A stretch of DNA of 64,000 nucleotides, taken from assembly GCA_021613375.1 (NCBI GenBank), contig CM038706.1:22386866-22450865 (forward strand). Reading direction: 5' to 3'. The translations under genes and the position numbers were made by a program. The first letter of the stretch is position 1, and every line of letters starts with the position of its first letter. This document shows positions 37,191 through 48,098 of this stretch, one piece after another. This DNA comes from Megaleporinus macrocephalus. Taxonomy: Eukaryota > Chordata > Actinopteri > Characiformes > Anostomidae. The notes under the pieces were generated by a model. The model saw nothing but the letters and a program-made list of their open reading frames with translations. It searched no databases and was not told where the DNA came from.

Positions 37191-40100
37191 CAGCAAGCTG
37201 CCTTTGGCAGAGCTGCAGTATAAATTATGTATAAATGCTGTGTAGGTGTATTATTCCTGCATAGCTCAGTCATTCAGCTGTAAACAAAGCAATTCATAGA
37301 GATTTAATGTAAAAAAAAAGGAGCTCTATGAAGAAATGTACAGAATTTCACAGGGGTCGCAATGTCTATACCAGTAATATTTTCATATGTTGTTAATGGT
37401 AAAATAGTGACATTGGGTGGTATATTTCTAACATTTTCATGTAAAAGCAATCTGTGACATAGCTTTAGGAGCAAAGTGTAAAATACAGGGGATCTTGCAA
37501 ACATCCTGGATCCCCTGAATGTCTCATAATCGAAAATAAAATTAATAATAATAAAAATTCAGGGAAAGGTCATTGTTTAGCCTGCTTTGCCAAAAGTCAG
37601 TGCCCTTCAGTCTTTGTTATTCTTAACCAACAACGGATGCATCACTGGTCTGCCTCAGAGTGGTGCTATAGCAAATGGGTTCCCCCAGTTGGTCCTTTAT
37701 AGTCCAGCAACTGTAACTATATCCATTTAAAATATGATGTGTCTTAATTGTAAACCTGAAAAACTGCTCAATTTTCCAAGACGAGATGTAAGACCTCAGT
37801 TAATGTGTGAAAGACATACTTCCAAACTAGAAAAGAGCATTTCCTGAAGAAGACTTGTTAAACCAAACATTTTGCTGCCAATAAAACGCAGCGCTGTGGC
37901 GAGTGAGTAAGCAACCAGTCAATGCTGGCATCGCCAGCCCACATGGGACCCCACCAAATACCAGGGGGCATTTTGTACACTGTTTAAGAGACATTAAACT
38001 CTACAGATGTCTGGTTTCTGTATCACCACTGGAGACAATTCTGAGTACCTATGTTTCTATAGAATGAAGCATTTCACATGAAATCACTCTGGGTGGCTTT
38101 ATTTACATCATCATTTCTTAGATTTTTTGAATTTATCTTTGAGGTTTGTATGTCTTAGACTAGTGAACATGTAAAATACTACTAAAGTATGATGGGAATA
38201 TAAAGCAAATGCAAAAGTTTGCTATTTAAAAAAAAACACAATTACACTCTACTAGACTGTTGTTGCTGCACTGATGTCATACGGTTACAGTGGAGTGGGT
38301 TGAGTTAAATTACAAACGCTGCTCCACACTCAGTGGATGAGAGAACAACTAGTCGATGCTGCAACAAAAATGGCACCCTGTTAGTACCCCGATAGCAAGA
38401 GGATAGCGGACCACGGTTGGCCCACTAACAGCAAAGCTGGCAACCCACTGCCACTTCGCTCTGCATTTTCTGGGCAGCCCACCAGTGATTAAGCAACATG
38501 ACTGAATGCCATTTTTCATCGCTTGTGTTCAACCCACTGTCTAATTTACTGATTCTTCCTTATTCTTTACTTATTCTTACTCTCAGGAACAGTTTAGTAA
38601 ATCTTTTTAGCGTCAGCTGCAACATTTTCAACTAAATAATTTTATATCCGGCCTAGTGCTTATTTTCCTCCTCTTAGATGTTAGACTTAAGGGCTAAATT
38701 TTGTTTGAGGAAATGAAAAACACAGGACAATAATCTCAGTACAGAAATGGCAAACAGTCAGCAGGGCGCCGAACTTATCAAGCCAGCAGACCGATATATG
38801 CTTGCTATCTGGGTAGAGAGATTTTGTCTATTTTTAATAATAAATAAAGCATTTTGCTTAATTTACACAACGTATTTAGTGAGTATTGAACACACAGATC
38901 CACCATATAGAAGGTTTCCTTTAAAGCTTTATCATGACTTTTAACACATCAAATAAACAAAAGAAATTCAATTGATTTCATCTCCCACATTTATTTTACA
39001 GCTGGTCTGTTTTTATATTCAAATCTAGAAACATTTTCTGTACAGTATAATCTGCTGCTGGATGCTGCTCACGGCCCATATGTGTCTGTTTCAGCTGAAG
39101 GATCAGGGAGTGTTCTCAGCTCAAAGCATTGCTCGCGCAATCACTCAGGGGGCCAGAAATGAGCTGGAGAAACTCAGGGCCATATGGGTTTGGCTCTGCC
39201 ATAATATTGGTGAGCATACATGCACAGTTACATCAGTGAGTCTGCACCAAAGGGACATTCTAACTCCTCAATGTGACAACTTATATGCTATATGTAAAAA
39301 AAATAATAATAATAATAATAATAATAATGACTGCTTACACTGTTTAGAAAATTGTCAGTGCAGTACTACAAATACAGTAAAATACAGTAAAAAGTAACAA
39401 GATTCAGTAAAAATATACTACCAAGCACACTTAATTTTTTAACTTTTTAACTTCTGTAATATTGCATACCATTTGAAATCAGAATTTCTAAATTCCAAGT
39501 AATAAAACTACAGAGAAGCTTCTTCCCACATGCCATCACACTCATAAACAACTGAACATTACTTTCTGGATACAGTCTACTACATACATACATCCATATC
39601 CAGGATGTTCTCTCACTCTTCTTCTTTGTACTGCACTTTTATTTATCTGATAGAGTCTCAGAACACTCTGTACCTCCGTCTCCACCAGTGACTCTTCTGT
39701 TCTCTATATTTATATCTATTTAATTCAGTCTGCACTGTCCTCTACTGCTGCACGTAGCACTTTACCTTAAATACACAACTCTGCACATGTTAAGTTTGCA
39801 GGTGTGTCTGTGCGTATATGTCATTGTGTGTGTGTGTGTGTGTGTGTGTAGGAGGATGCAAATAGGATACAAAGGAGGATACAAATTCTTGTATGTGTGA
39901 GCATACTTGGCCAATAAAGTCTGATTCTGATTCTAAAGTTTTAATCTGAAATGTCCCCACAAGTCAGTTTTCCTGCTCGAAAACTTATAATAGACCCCCA
40001 GAATCTCAAAATCCAATATGGCTGCACAGTGTATCAACAGTGTTGTACTGTTCAATACCACTTATGTCTATTTGAAATCCATCCTTCCATTATTTACTGT

Positions 40101-43100
40101 TTTATCCCGCTATCGGGGGTCACGGGTGGGCTGAAGCCAATCCTAGCGTCATCGGTTGAAGGCAATGTACACCATGGACAGGTCGCTAGTCCAATGCATG
40201 GTCAACACACACTCACACCTACGAGCAATTTAGAGTGACCAGTGTTCTGTCGATTTGTCCTACCTTGTCGAAACGTCCTACCACAGGTAGGACAATTTGA
40301 TGGTGTAAATATGATGATAAAACAGTATCCCCTGTTATTTTGTCAACGATTGTGAGCTGCCACGAACACTTTTGGAACACTTAAGCCGACAGTAACATTA
40401 GGCTAAATTTAGATAACAAGCTAAAAGAAAACAATTAACATTAAAAAAGACATTAAAACATTATAAACAACAAGGATAAAATTATGCACGTACGTGCCAA
40501 CCATCGAAATCTTGACGTAAACATCATGTGCGCAAGCCTTGGTAGGCCCGATCGATGGGTAGGACGAAATGATAGAACACCCCCCTGTTCACCTGGTCAA
40601 CCTAACATGCATGTGTTTGGACTGTGGTAGGAAACCCACTCAAGCGCGAGGAGGACATGCAAACTCCACACAGAACTGTGAGACGAGAGGGCTAACCACT
40701 ACACCACCAAGCCGCCCTCTTCTATTTGAAATCTGTCATACAAACAGTACTGCCCAGCCTCTATCTGTGGAGAAGCTGCTACAATGTTTGGATTCGTGAA
40801 ATACTACGTAATGCGTATTTATCGCCTGCTGTTGTTAACATTGGCTAATGGCTCATGGCTAACCTGGCAAGTGAGCAAACCAACTGTACTCCGAAAGAGC
40901 TTTCCATTTTGGCTTTTCTAAATGTTTAGCTGGAACGCGGTCAACTCGGGGGGACGTCATTCCCAGGTCCAACATCTGACTTCCAAGCTAAATGGAATGA
41001 ACTATTAGTATTGATTAACCAAGCCACCTACAAATAATTCAGGGTCCAATCATTTTGTGAATATTTTTTTATTTTTCTACCCCCATTTAACTCTCTCATC
41101 ATAAACTGGAAATAATGAGAGCTGTCAGAGAAATGTACATTTTACTATAACGTTACGTTTTGTTTAAGCAGTGAACACTGTGTTTTGTAAACAAGTAAAT
41201 AAAACAAACAAACTGAAGGGTTTAAAAAACTGTGGCTGTGTTTAGTTTGCTCAGCACAAAGGCAGCCTGATTTCTGTTATAGGTCATTCGGGGAAAAGTC
41301 ATGGATATTTGACTTGGCAACCCTGTAATTGTTTACTCAAGTGGCTTAAACCTTTGGACAGTAGTATATATTGTTGCTGTCCAAAGAGAGACACGCATCT
41401 GTATTTTTGATAGCTCTTGTTGTTCTACAACATTTAAACACAGCAGGTCTCCTTTACATCATGTGTAAATAAAACCACTTGAAAGAAAACTCTTAAATTA
41501 AGTTACAGTAAAAAGAGGACTGTTTGTTATGTTATTATGCCATATTTTCTTAAACAATTCTGATATTGGTGTCAGCCAAAAGTGTCAGCCAAAAAGGATC
41601 CTGATTGAACTTCTTAAAAAAACAACAACAACATGCTTTAAATGAGCTAAAGAGTAGCTTTTGAAAGAAAGCTATCGTGCTCAAACCACTCAAATGCTCT
41701 ACTACCTCACAGTAAGAAATATACACAACAGTATTATTTAACACAACCCCAACCAGGGCTGCCGTGAGTCAGATTTATTCGAGTATTGAATCAGATTTTT
41801 TTTTTATTCAGTATTTTCTGCTGATATCGGCCCGATAACCAGACCAGGTATTAGATCAGTGACGTCTCGCCATAAACATAAAACTAACTAAATGTGCTTG
41901 TTTATATGCAGAGTATGATTTGGACGGGTATCTGGGTCTTTCTCCAAAGCTCTGCACACCTGAAGAAGTCATCAAGGAGGGACGAGGAGTATGCAGTGGC
42001 TTTTCCAGCATCTGTCTAGAGATGTGCAGGTGACGCCAATAAAGCAAGCCAATAAAAACAAAAGCAAACAAAAAAGCAATACATATAGTATTTGCACACA
42101 CATGCAGACCTTCTAGCAAAGATGGGACTGACTGGACAGCACTTATCACGACACCGCTGCTCCTGAGGAATCCCATTTGGTGTTTTGTGAAAACACAAGC
42201 TTCAGCTTCAGCTCCACTGAGAGAGCAATAAAAAATGCTTTATAGCCGTTGCATACTCTGTGAATTATTCAGGGACATCTTGTGCTCCGTGGATTGGAGG
42301 CCTCGTCATCCAGTATTAAATCATTTGCTTTGATATTTGCAACCCCAAAGTTACTTATGTGTTAACGTTATTTTGGCTGCAGTGTGTGTGTATCTAATCT
42401 TGCTTCCTATCTATCTGTGCTTCGCAGGGAGGTTGGTATTCAGTGTGAGGAGGTGAGTGGCTATAGTAAGGGCATTGGGCACTGTCCTGGACGCAGGCTG
42501 GCACAAAAGCCCTCAGACCACATGTGGAACGCTGTGTGGGTGGGTGAGCAGTGGGGGCTGATGGATGCCTGTTGGGGGGCTGGCACTGTCAACATGGAAA
42601 CCAAAACATTCGTCAAGAGGTTAGAATTCTGTCTGCTTCAGTGACAATTTCACAAATATATTCTCCTGTGCCAAAGTAAATAAGAGCACAAACATATTAT
42701 TATTGATTTCTGTCTACAATCCTTAGATTTACTATCTGCGTTTCTTCAAATATCTGAGATCTGTTTGGCGTATGCAGGTATACGCAGTCAGAGAATGTGA
42801 CTGTAACTCATGTCGTTCATGTCTTAGGTTTGATGATTTCTATTTCCTGACTGATCCAAGTGAATTCATAAATTCCCACCTCCCTGATGACCCGCACTGG
42901 CAACTGCTGGACACTCCAATCTCTATGGAGCAATTTGAGTTGAGGCCCCTAAAGACCTCAGCTTTCTACACTCTGGGATTAACCCTTCTGCAACCCACAC
43001 AATACAAAGCAACCACAGGTAACACATACACACAGGAGACTGTATACATATGGATTGTATATACATACAATTATAGACTGCAGTCAGTGAGGAAGCATTC

Positions 43101-46100
43101 AGTCAAGCTAGTTTAAATGTGACCCATTATGCTTTTCCAGTTTTTTCCTGTCCTTTAGTATATATAACCTTTTTGCATGTAAACGCTCTGCAAAGTTATA
43201 CATCCCCAAGTACACAGTTCTTTGGAATTCCAGCCTTTTTCTTTGTTACAAGGTGGTGTCATCTTATAACACAATCCTTATTGCCCGCCTACTGGCAAGC
43301 TTGGTACACCCATACACAACGCAATGAGAGCTAAAAAGGTAAAAACATACCACTCTAAAACTTAATGCTCCAATCTAGCTGGTGGAGGTGGATCAAGTCT
43401 ACCAACCTGTACTACCTGACTTTCAGGATCAGATTCTGGCTCAAACAAATACAGCAGAACCAACACCAACTGACTTCATATGCGAAAATTGCTATATTTG
43501 CTTCTGGGGTCCCTCTACAATAGTGTAATACATTTTACATCACTGTTGTAAAGATAAATCAAGCCATTATGGATAGCTGTACATGTACATTCATTGAAGA
43601 ACTGAAGGGAAAAAAAAAAATTCAGCTCCACTACGGATTGCACTCGGGATTTTGGTGGTTTCTTTGTGTGAATAACTGAAATCGCATACATATGCCTGCA
43701 CATCACACATTTACACTAAGGGGAGTTGAAATTCTGCCAGGTGTTAAAATTTGGCACAGCACTGGCAAAGACATCAGTCGAGAAAAAACGCAAGGACTTA
43801 CAAAGTGGAGTGATATTTTATTAGAAGAGAATTAACCTATTAGGCTTATTTGGTGAGCAAACTGAACAAAGTTCTTGGTGTGAGATGATTATTGTTTGCA
43901 TGCTTTCCTGAAACAGGGCTGAGATTGGATGACTTTTGGCATCCGGAAAAATGACAACACTCTGTGAAACAGGGATGACACAGGTTACAGCCTACGTTGC
44001 AATCTTTCCTAAAAAAAAAAAATCTCTGTCAGGGATGAACACTCTGCTGTTGGATTTTCTTTGTTTTCCTGTCAGCCGTGAGACTTTCTTGCATCCTTTT
44101 ATCTCTTTTAGCTCTCACCGGCGAGTAAAACCCAGTCCAAGATTTACTCTTGTTTTGTTGCTTGGGCATTCTCCCTGTTTCTCTTCCTCGCTTCCTCTGA
44201 CTGTGTGTTCTTCGGTCTCTTTGCAGCCTCTGCAATGATGTCTATGTTGGAAACACAGAGTTTGCTTATTATTATAGCTAGCTGAAGGCCGATAGCTGTC
44301 TGTGTGTGACGTGGTGCCGTTAAGCGTTACACAGTTCCCGCGCCTGCTCCTCCAAAGCTCAACACCACTGTAGCAGGCATTCCGAGCCCGAAGTGCCAAC
44401 AAAAGAAACACCATTTTATAAGTCAGTGGACCATCGAAACTTCTTTTAAAGTATAATCAGTACATAATGTTGCTTCATACTCTGCGCACAGCATATCATC
44501 GCTGTCCAATGAAAAACAAGTTTTTCCAAATTTGCAACTTTACAGGAGTGAACAAAAACATACTTTACTTTCAATGGGAGTCAACGAAACCAGATTTTTT
44601 TTCTAAGCTGGAGCACTTCTATTGGTCCATTGGTCATGAAAACTTTACAAAATGTAAACTACCATTGGCATATTCAAATGATGCAGAAAACTCAAAATTG
44701 ACCAAAAAAATAGATATATGTTTTTCATTAGACAGCGACGATATTTACTTGCAATAAAAACACAAAAGAAGAGCCCAGTTGCACATGTACCGGCAAGAAA
44801 AACACACACACACACACACACACACTTACACACACACACACTAATGTGAGGTAATATTCGCCTTCTGACATTAGCTCATGCTCCATGGCTCTGGGACAAC
44901 AGATCAGAGAGGCCAAAAATATCTTATTCTTATTCACTGTTTATGAAGTTATTGTGTGCTTGAGAGATTAGAGCGTCTCAGGGGAAAGAGGGCCAGTGTG
45001 TTATTGTTTCTGAGATTTCCTGAAATGGAGCAAGGGAATGCCCTCTGCAGATAGCACCGCAGCAAAAGGATATAAACACACAAACATGGAAATGGCAACA
45101 TTAAAAGCGAAAACAGTCAGTTCCTTAACAACAGCGCAGGTAATAAGCTCGGCCACTCAACATGAACCCAAAGCTGTAAATGTCCTTTAACGCTTTGTCT
45201 AATTTGAATGTGTTCCATAGAGGACGGGGAGGCGACCGTGTCCATGACCTCATCAAGACCACTGACCTTTGCCTACGAGCTGAGACAGCGGGACGTCCAG
45301 ACAGGAGTTCCAGACCAGAGGGAGGTTGACAGCTCCTGTGGCCTGCTGTCAGTGACCCGTCAGGGGATGAGTCTGCGCCTGCTGCCCCCGGACCCAGGAG
45401 ACTACGAGCTAAAGCTGTTCGCCCGGGCAGAGGGCAACTCTGGGGCACTGAAATGGGTGTGCTCTCTAGAGCTGGAGTGTCCAGCTGTTCGGCAGAGCCA
45501 GCCATTGCCTGCTAACCCCTACCTGAGCTGGGGGCTAGGGACCAGGGCAGAGGAGCAGGGGGTAAAGGGCTGCAGTGTGCTGAATAAAGAGCCTGTGGAG
45601 ATGGGCGAGGGAGGAGAGTGTGAAGTAATCCTGCACACCTCTCGTCCGCTGATGATGGTCTGTGAGCTCACGCACCCGACGCTTGACCCTGCTCTGGCTA
45701 AGCGTTGCCTGGCATTGCAAATAGCAGCAGAGCGGCTGGTTTGCCACGTGGTGTGCCCTTACAAAGGCTTCTACCGTCTCTCCATGTTCGTGCGTGATTA
45801 CAGCGACCGAAGTGGGTCCTTCGAGAACACCGGCAACTTCTTGCTGCGCTGTAAGGGTCAAGGAGCCAGTCTGAACCAGCTGTATCCCCCTCACCTTGGC
45901 CCGTGGTGTGGCCCGGGCATGCGCACCGAAGCAGCCGGATTGTCTCACTTCAGCCACACGGGGGCGCTAGTCAATGCGCCTCAGGGACGCTGTAACATCA
46001 CCTTCCATCGCACCTCAACAGAGCTCCTCCAAATACATGCAGTCCTCAGTGCAGACTTGCACCAAGCCCATTTAAAGCAGGACTCCAGCGCTGAGCAGCA

Positions 46101-46683
46101 TCAGGAGAACACCGTGGGTTCTAAGAAGGACCCCAGCTCAGAACAGGGTCCAAAAAGTCAGGACAGTTGTACACAGGGCCTCAGCGCAGAGCTGCACAAA
46201 GAGACCCTCTTCCCACTCTCACGGTATGTCCTGCTCACGTCCACGGACAGCAAGGTGACCGTGAGCGTGTCAGCACCCAGGCCGGGAGTGTATCGCCTAG
46301 GCTTGTACGGACGCACGCCGCCTCAGCAAGAATACACCCCACTGTGTGACTACGTGCTGCGGAGCACATGCGAGAGAAGTGGAGATCCGTTCCCATGTGT
46401 ATACTCGGCGTGGGGGAAAGGGTGTGTGCTGCTGGAGCCACGGTCAGGCCTGCTGGCCCCACGGAGCTGGGTGAGTTTCCGTGTGCGGGTGCCGGCAGCA
46501 CAGAGAGTGAGCGCGTTGGCAGAGGAGCGAGCCGAGCTGAAGATGAATAAGAGCAGGGTGTGGGAGGGCAAGGCCTTCACAGGAGGTGCCACACAAGTGA
46601 AACTGATCGCTGCCATCGCAGAAGCCAGCAACATGGCTGTCCTCATGACCTTCGATGTCCTTGACCTGAAAAGTGAGCCATGA
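36430..46683 (+). CDS. ky: Kyphoscoliosis peptidase (ky or ky paralogue), six coding exons
   Basis: Join 36430-37056, 39095-39209, 41912-42029, 42428-42619, 42828-43018, 45221-46683: all introns GT-AG, phases agree, 2706 nt including TGA, 901 residues. Known role of the family: KY is a muscle protein with a transglutaminase-like fold, acting at the sarcomeric Z-disc/cytoskeleton; loss causes kyphoscoliosis or myopathy in mammals. Seen here: a polar, Lys/Ser-rich N-terminus (residues 1-205), then KLD-containing linker, the transglutaminase-like core (about 215-345) with an intact triad Cys275 (GVCSGFS), His318 (SDHMWNAVW) and Asp333 (LMDACWGAG), the NEFYFL-like segment (FDDFYFL), and a long C-terminal exon with repeated Ig-like KY modules. 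It is longer than human KY (661 residues) because of a longer N-terminus and an enlarged last exon. Fish have several ky-like paralogues, so orthology to ky itself is not settled; family membership is secure. Confidence 0.92.
37060..37110. repeat. (CA)n abutting the ky exon 1 donor
   Basis: About 25 CA units begin four bases into the intron (GTAACACACA...). Confidence 0.95.
37123..37189. repeat. (AT)n microsatellite in ky intron 1
   Basis: About 33 uninterrupted AT units, 12 bp after the (CA)n run. Confidence 0.95.
37190..39094. other. ky intron 1 remainder
   Basis: No exon seen. Holds dispersed repeat C at 37985-38130 and text resembling degraded fish repeats near 37900-37985 and 38340-38470. 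Confidence 0.5.
37985..38130 (+). repeat. Dispersed repeat C, copy 2
   Basis: Contains CATTAAACTCTACAGATGTC, ACAATTCTGAG, AGCATTTCACA and ACTCTGGGTGGCT in the same order and orientation as 29640-29790. Confidence 0.6.
39095..39209 (+). CDS. ky: ky coding exon 2
   Basis: Acceptor TGTTTCAG|CTGAAGG, donor ATTG|GTGAGC, phase 0 in and phase 1 out. Encodes LKDQGVFSAQSIARAI and the conserved helix LEKLRAIWVWLCHNIG, matching LERVRAIWIWICHHIEYDI of mammalian KY at the start of the transglutaminase-like core. Confidence 0.95.
39470..39940 (+). mobile_element. LINE (CR1/Rex1-like) 3' end
   Basis: Starts with text reading REASSHMPSHS-like or, in frame, RSFFPHAITLINN, typical of the last residues of fish CR1/Rex-type ORF2. 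It continues through a pyrimidine-rich 3' UTR with a (TG)n, and ends CTTGGCCAATAAAGTCTGAT followed by TCTGATTCT, the signature tail of these LINEs. Confidence 0.75.
40080..40730 (+). repeat. SINE-like teleost repeat interrupted by a MITE
   Basis: Left part (about 40080-40241: ATCCATCCTTCCATTATTTACT ... CAGGTCGCTAGTCCAATG ... AATTTAGAGTGACC) and right part (about 40592-40730: GGTCAACCTAACATGCATGT, TTTGGACTGTGGTAGGAAAC, CATGCAAACTCCACACAGAA, GCTAACCACTACACCACC) match the continuous copy at 32545-32845. The break falls at the same GAGTGACC/GGTCAACC point, with a 0.34-kb element between. Confidence 0.8.
40242..40580. mobile_element. MITE with about 23-bp terminal inverted repeats
   Basis: Left end GTGTTCTGTCGATTTGTCCT then ACC. 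Right end, reverse complemented, GTGTTCTATCATTTCGTCCT then ACC. These agree at about 19 of 23 positions. The interior is AT-rich without an open frame. Insertion into the surrounding SINE-like repeat shows its boundaries independently. Superfamily not assigned; a clean target duplication is not visible. Confidence 0.75.
41912..42029 (+). CDS. ky: ky coding exon 3 (catalytic cysteine)
   Basis: Acceptor ATATGCAG|AGTATG, donor TGCAG|GTGACG; phase 1 in, phase 2 out. Encodes YDLDGYLGLSPKLCTPEEV and GRGVCSGFSSICLEMC. Cys275 in GVCSGFS is the nucleophile position of the transglutaminase-like triad (mammalian KY: TNCDGYAGLFERMC). Confidence 0.95.
42428..42619 (+). CDS. ky: ky coding exon 4 (catalytic His and Asp)
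   Basis: Acceptor CTTCGCAG|GGAGG, donor AAGAG|GTTAGA; phase 2 at both ends. Encodes VGIQCEEVSGYSKGIG, SDHMWNAVWVGEQW and LMDACWGAGTVN. It aligns with AGVQCMTVPGYSKGFG, FDHAWNAVYLEGRW and LVDSTWGSGLVD of KY and supplies His318 and Asp333. Confidence 0.95.
42828..43018 (+). CDS. ky: ky coding exon 5
   Basis: Acceptor CATGTCTTAG|GTTTG, donor CCACAG|GTAACA; phase 2 in, phase 1 out. Encodes FDDFYFLTDPSEFINSHLPD, DDPHWQLLDTPISMEQFE and SAFYTLGL, matching YNEFYFLTHPALFIEDHFPD, NWQLL..P.SL.QFE and SEFYNKGML of KY. Confidence 0.95.
43019..45220. other. ky intron 5
   Basis: 2.2 kb. No exon or classified mobile element seen. Contains an A-rich run at 43609-43620 and an imperfect (CA)n at 44803-44840. 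Confidence 0.6.
45221..46683 (+). CDS. ky: ky coding exon 6 (terminal, Ig-like modules)
   Basis: A single 1.46-kb exon after acceptor TGTTCCATAG|AGGACG, encoding residues 415-901 and ending SEP-TGA. It shows repeated KY-type beta-sandwich modules: GEATVSMTSSRPLTFAYEL with GDYELKLFARAEG; GGECEVILHTSRPLMMVCEL with GFYRLSMFVRDYSD; GRCNITFHR...LLQIHAVL with GVYRLGLYGR; and a last one starting GCVLLEPRSGLL. A polar spacer (roughly 46075-46200, many Gln/Ser/Glu/Lys) interrupts the third module and is absent from human KY as I remember it. G+C is clearly higher than in flanking introns. Confidence 0.93.
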
Positions 46684-47581
46684 CAAAGACGAGAAGCTGG
46701 AGGTCACACTCCGACATACAGACCCTGTTCACACCTGCTCATGTCATGTGATCTGCATCTGTATGTAGACCAATGTGCCTCAGTCAGTCAGTCAGACTAA
46801 AACATCGTTTGCTGCATGAGGGGTAATATGCAAAGCAGCTCGTATTCAACAACCAATCGCCTGTGCTGCTGTTTTAGATTATTCATTTTCTTGCACACTA
46901 ATGTATGCAAGAAGATGGCGGTTTAGAATAATTAGCCTCCTGTATTAGTCCCAGCTGTCTTGTTTGATGTGCAAATAATGATGAGGCAATGTGAAGACTA
47001 CCCAAACTAGTGAAGGTTGTTGAATCAAGCAGCCGAACAGCATTGAGAGAGGTGTTGGGGGTTGCATTTAGCATTTAGACTGATATAACATCTGGCTGGA
47101 ACGCGCCCCAAGTGTGCAAAGTGGCTTGTGCAACTGGATTTAAAACGATTTTTATTGCGGTTTTGGTGCATTCATACATTTTTATGTAAATAATTTCGAT
47201 TTAGATATGATTCTGAAGACATGAAATGGCCAGGTATAAATGGGGTCATAGTGCATTAGGGTGGTTAGTAATGCTTAAAGCCGGTATTTAATGAACTACA
47301 TAGTCTGCTACATAGGGAGCAAGATAGCATAGTGTTTAATGGAATAAAGTAAAAACAGATAAAAGAAGTTGCATGTCACTGTTGTTGAGCAGTTTTGTTA
47401 AACATTTTGTCTTGTGGTGCTGTGGATGTATGTTTCCTAAACACTGTGTCTTGTTTGTCTTGCGCTGGATGTATCTTGTGGAATAATGACAATGACAATA
47501 CAGCAACCTTTAACATAAGTACTTGTCTTGGTATCTATATTGTGTATCGTTTTCTTTAAGCTATATATACAAACATAAACA
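46684..47581 (+). other. ky 3' untranslated region and flank
   Basis: Follows the TGA at 46681. No further coding exon. The likely mRNA end is near 47350-47370 (see poly(A) signal). Confidence 0.55.
47343..47348 (+). terminator. Likely ky poly(A) signal AATAAA
   Basis: Canonical hexamer 660 bp past the stop, followed at 47390-47440 by a GT-rich stretch (TTTTGTCTTGTGGTGCTGTG), as expected downstream of a cleavage site. Another AATAAA at 47723 lies inside a Tc1 relic and is less likely. Confidence 0.5.
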
Positions 47582-48098
47582 TACACTACCGCTCAAAAGT
47601 TTAGGATCACTTTAGAATTTCATTTCATGATATTTTCATGCAGTTTATGCAATTTTCATGCAATCCACAAACAATATTGTGCATTTTACAATTGATTTAA
47701 GTGTATCAGATGATTTTTAAAGAATAAAAAAGAATATTTTTGTATAGAGGCCTATTTTGCTTATAGTCCTATTATCAGCAATTCTTAGTCCTCTGTCTAA
47801 ATCTCCTGGTGTGGCCACCAATCCAAGTTAAGGATGTTATTGGACTAATTGGTTGTTAGGACACTCTTGCTCAATTGTGATGCACAGCTGAAAGTCATTC
47901 TACTAATAAGTGAGAATAAAAGGGAGAACAATATTCTAGGTTAGTTTAGTATCTGAAGCATCAGCACTTGGTGGCTTGCTGACCGACTCAAAATGACCAG
48001 AAAGAAACAACTTTCTTTAGAGACCCGTCAGTCCATTGTTGTATTAAGGAAGGAAGATACTCCATTGAAAACAAGAACATTTCACTGTGATCCCAATA
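47582..48098 (+). mobile_element. Tc1-like element, 5' end with transposase start
   Basis: Begins TACACTACCGCTCAAAAGTT, the typical terminal-repeat opening of fish Tc1/mariner elements (TACACTACCGGTCAAAAGTTTG). After about 400 bp of leader, an ATG at 47993 starts MTRKKQLSLETRQSIVVLRK, the helix-turn-helix N-terminus of a Tc1 transposase. Sequence diverges about 20 codons later into an (AT)n tract, so most of the element is gone. Confidence 0.8.

Larger units (their letters stand above)
39210..41911. other. ky intron 2, rich in mobile elements
   Basis: No exon seen. Contains an (AAT)n at 39302-39328, a LINE tail at 39470-39940, a SINE-like repeat split by a MITE at 40080-40730, and a fragment of dispersed repeat C near 41380-41480. 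Confidence 0.6.

Noticed and set aside
36972..37273. Minus-strand frames rich in Tyr-Ile and Val-Cys opposite ky intron 1
   Set aside because: They are the (AT)n and (CA)n repeats read in frame.
45125..46707. Several minus-strand frames of 87-140 codons opposite ky exon 6
   Set aside because: Shadow frames of a G+C-rich real exon; the plus-strand frame matches KY and the opposite strand matches nothing.
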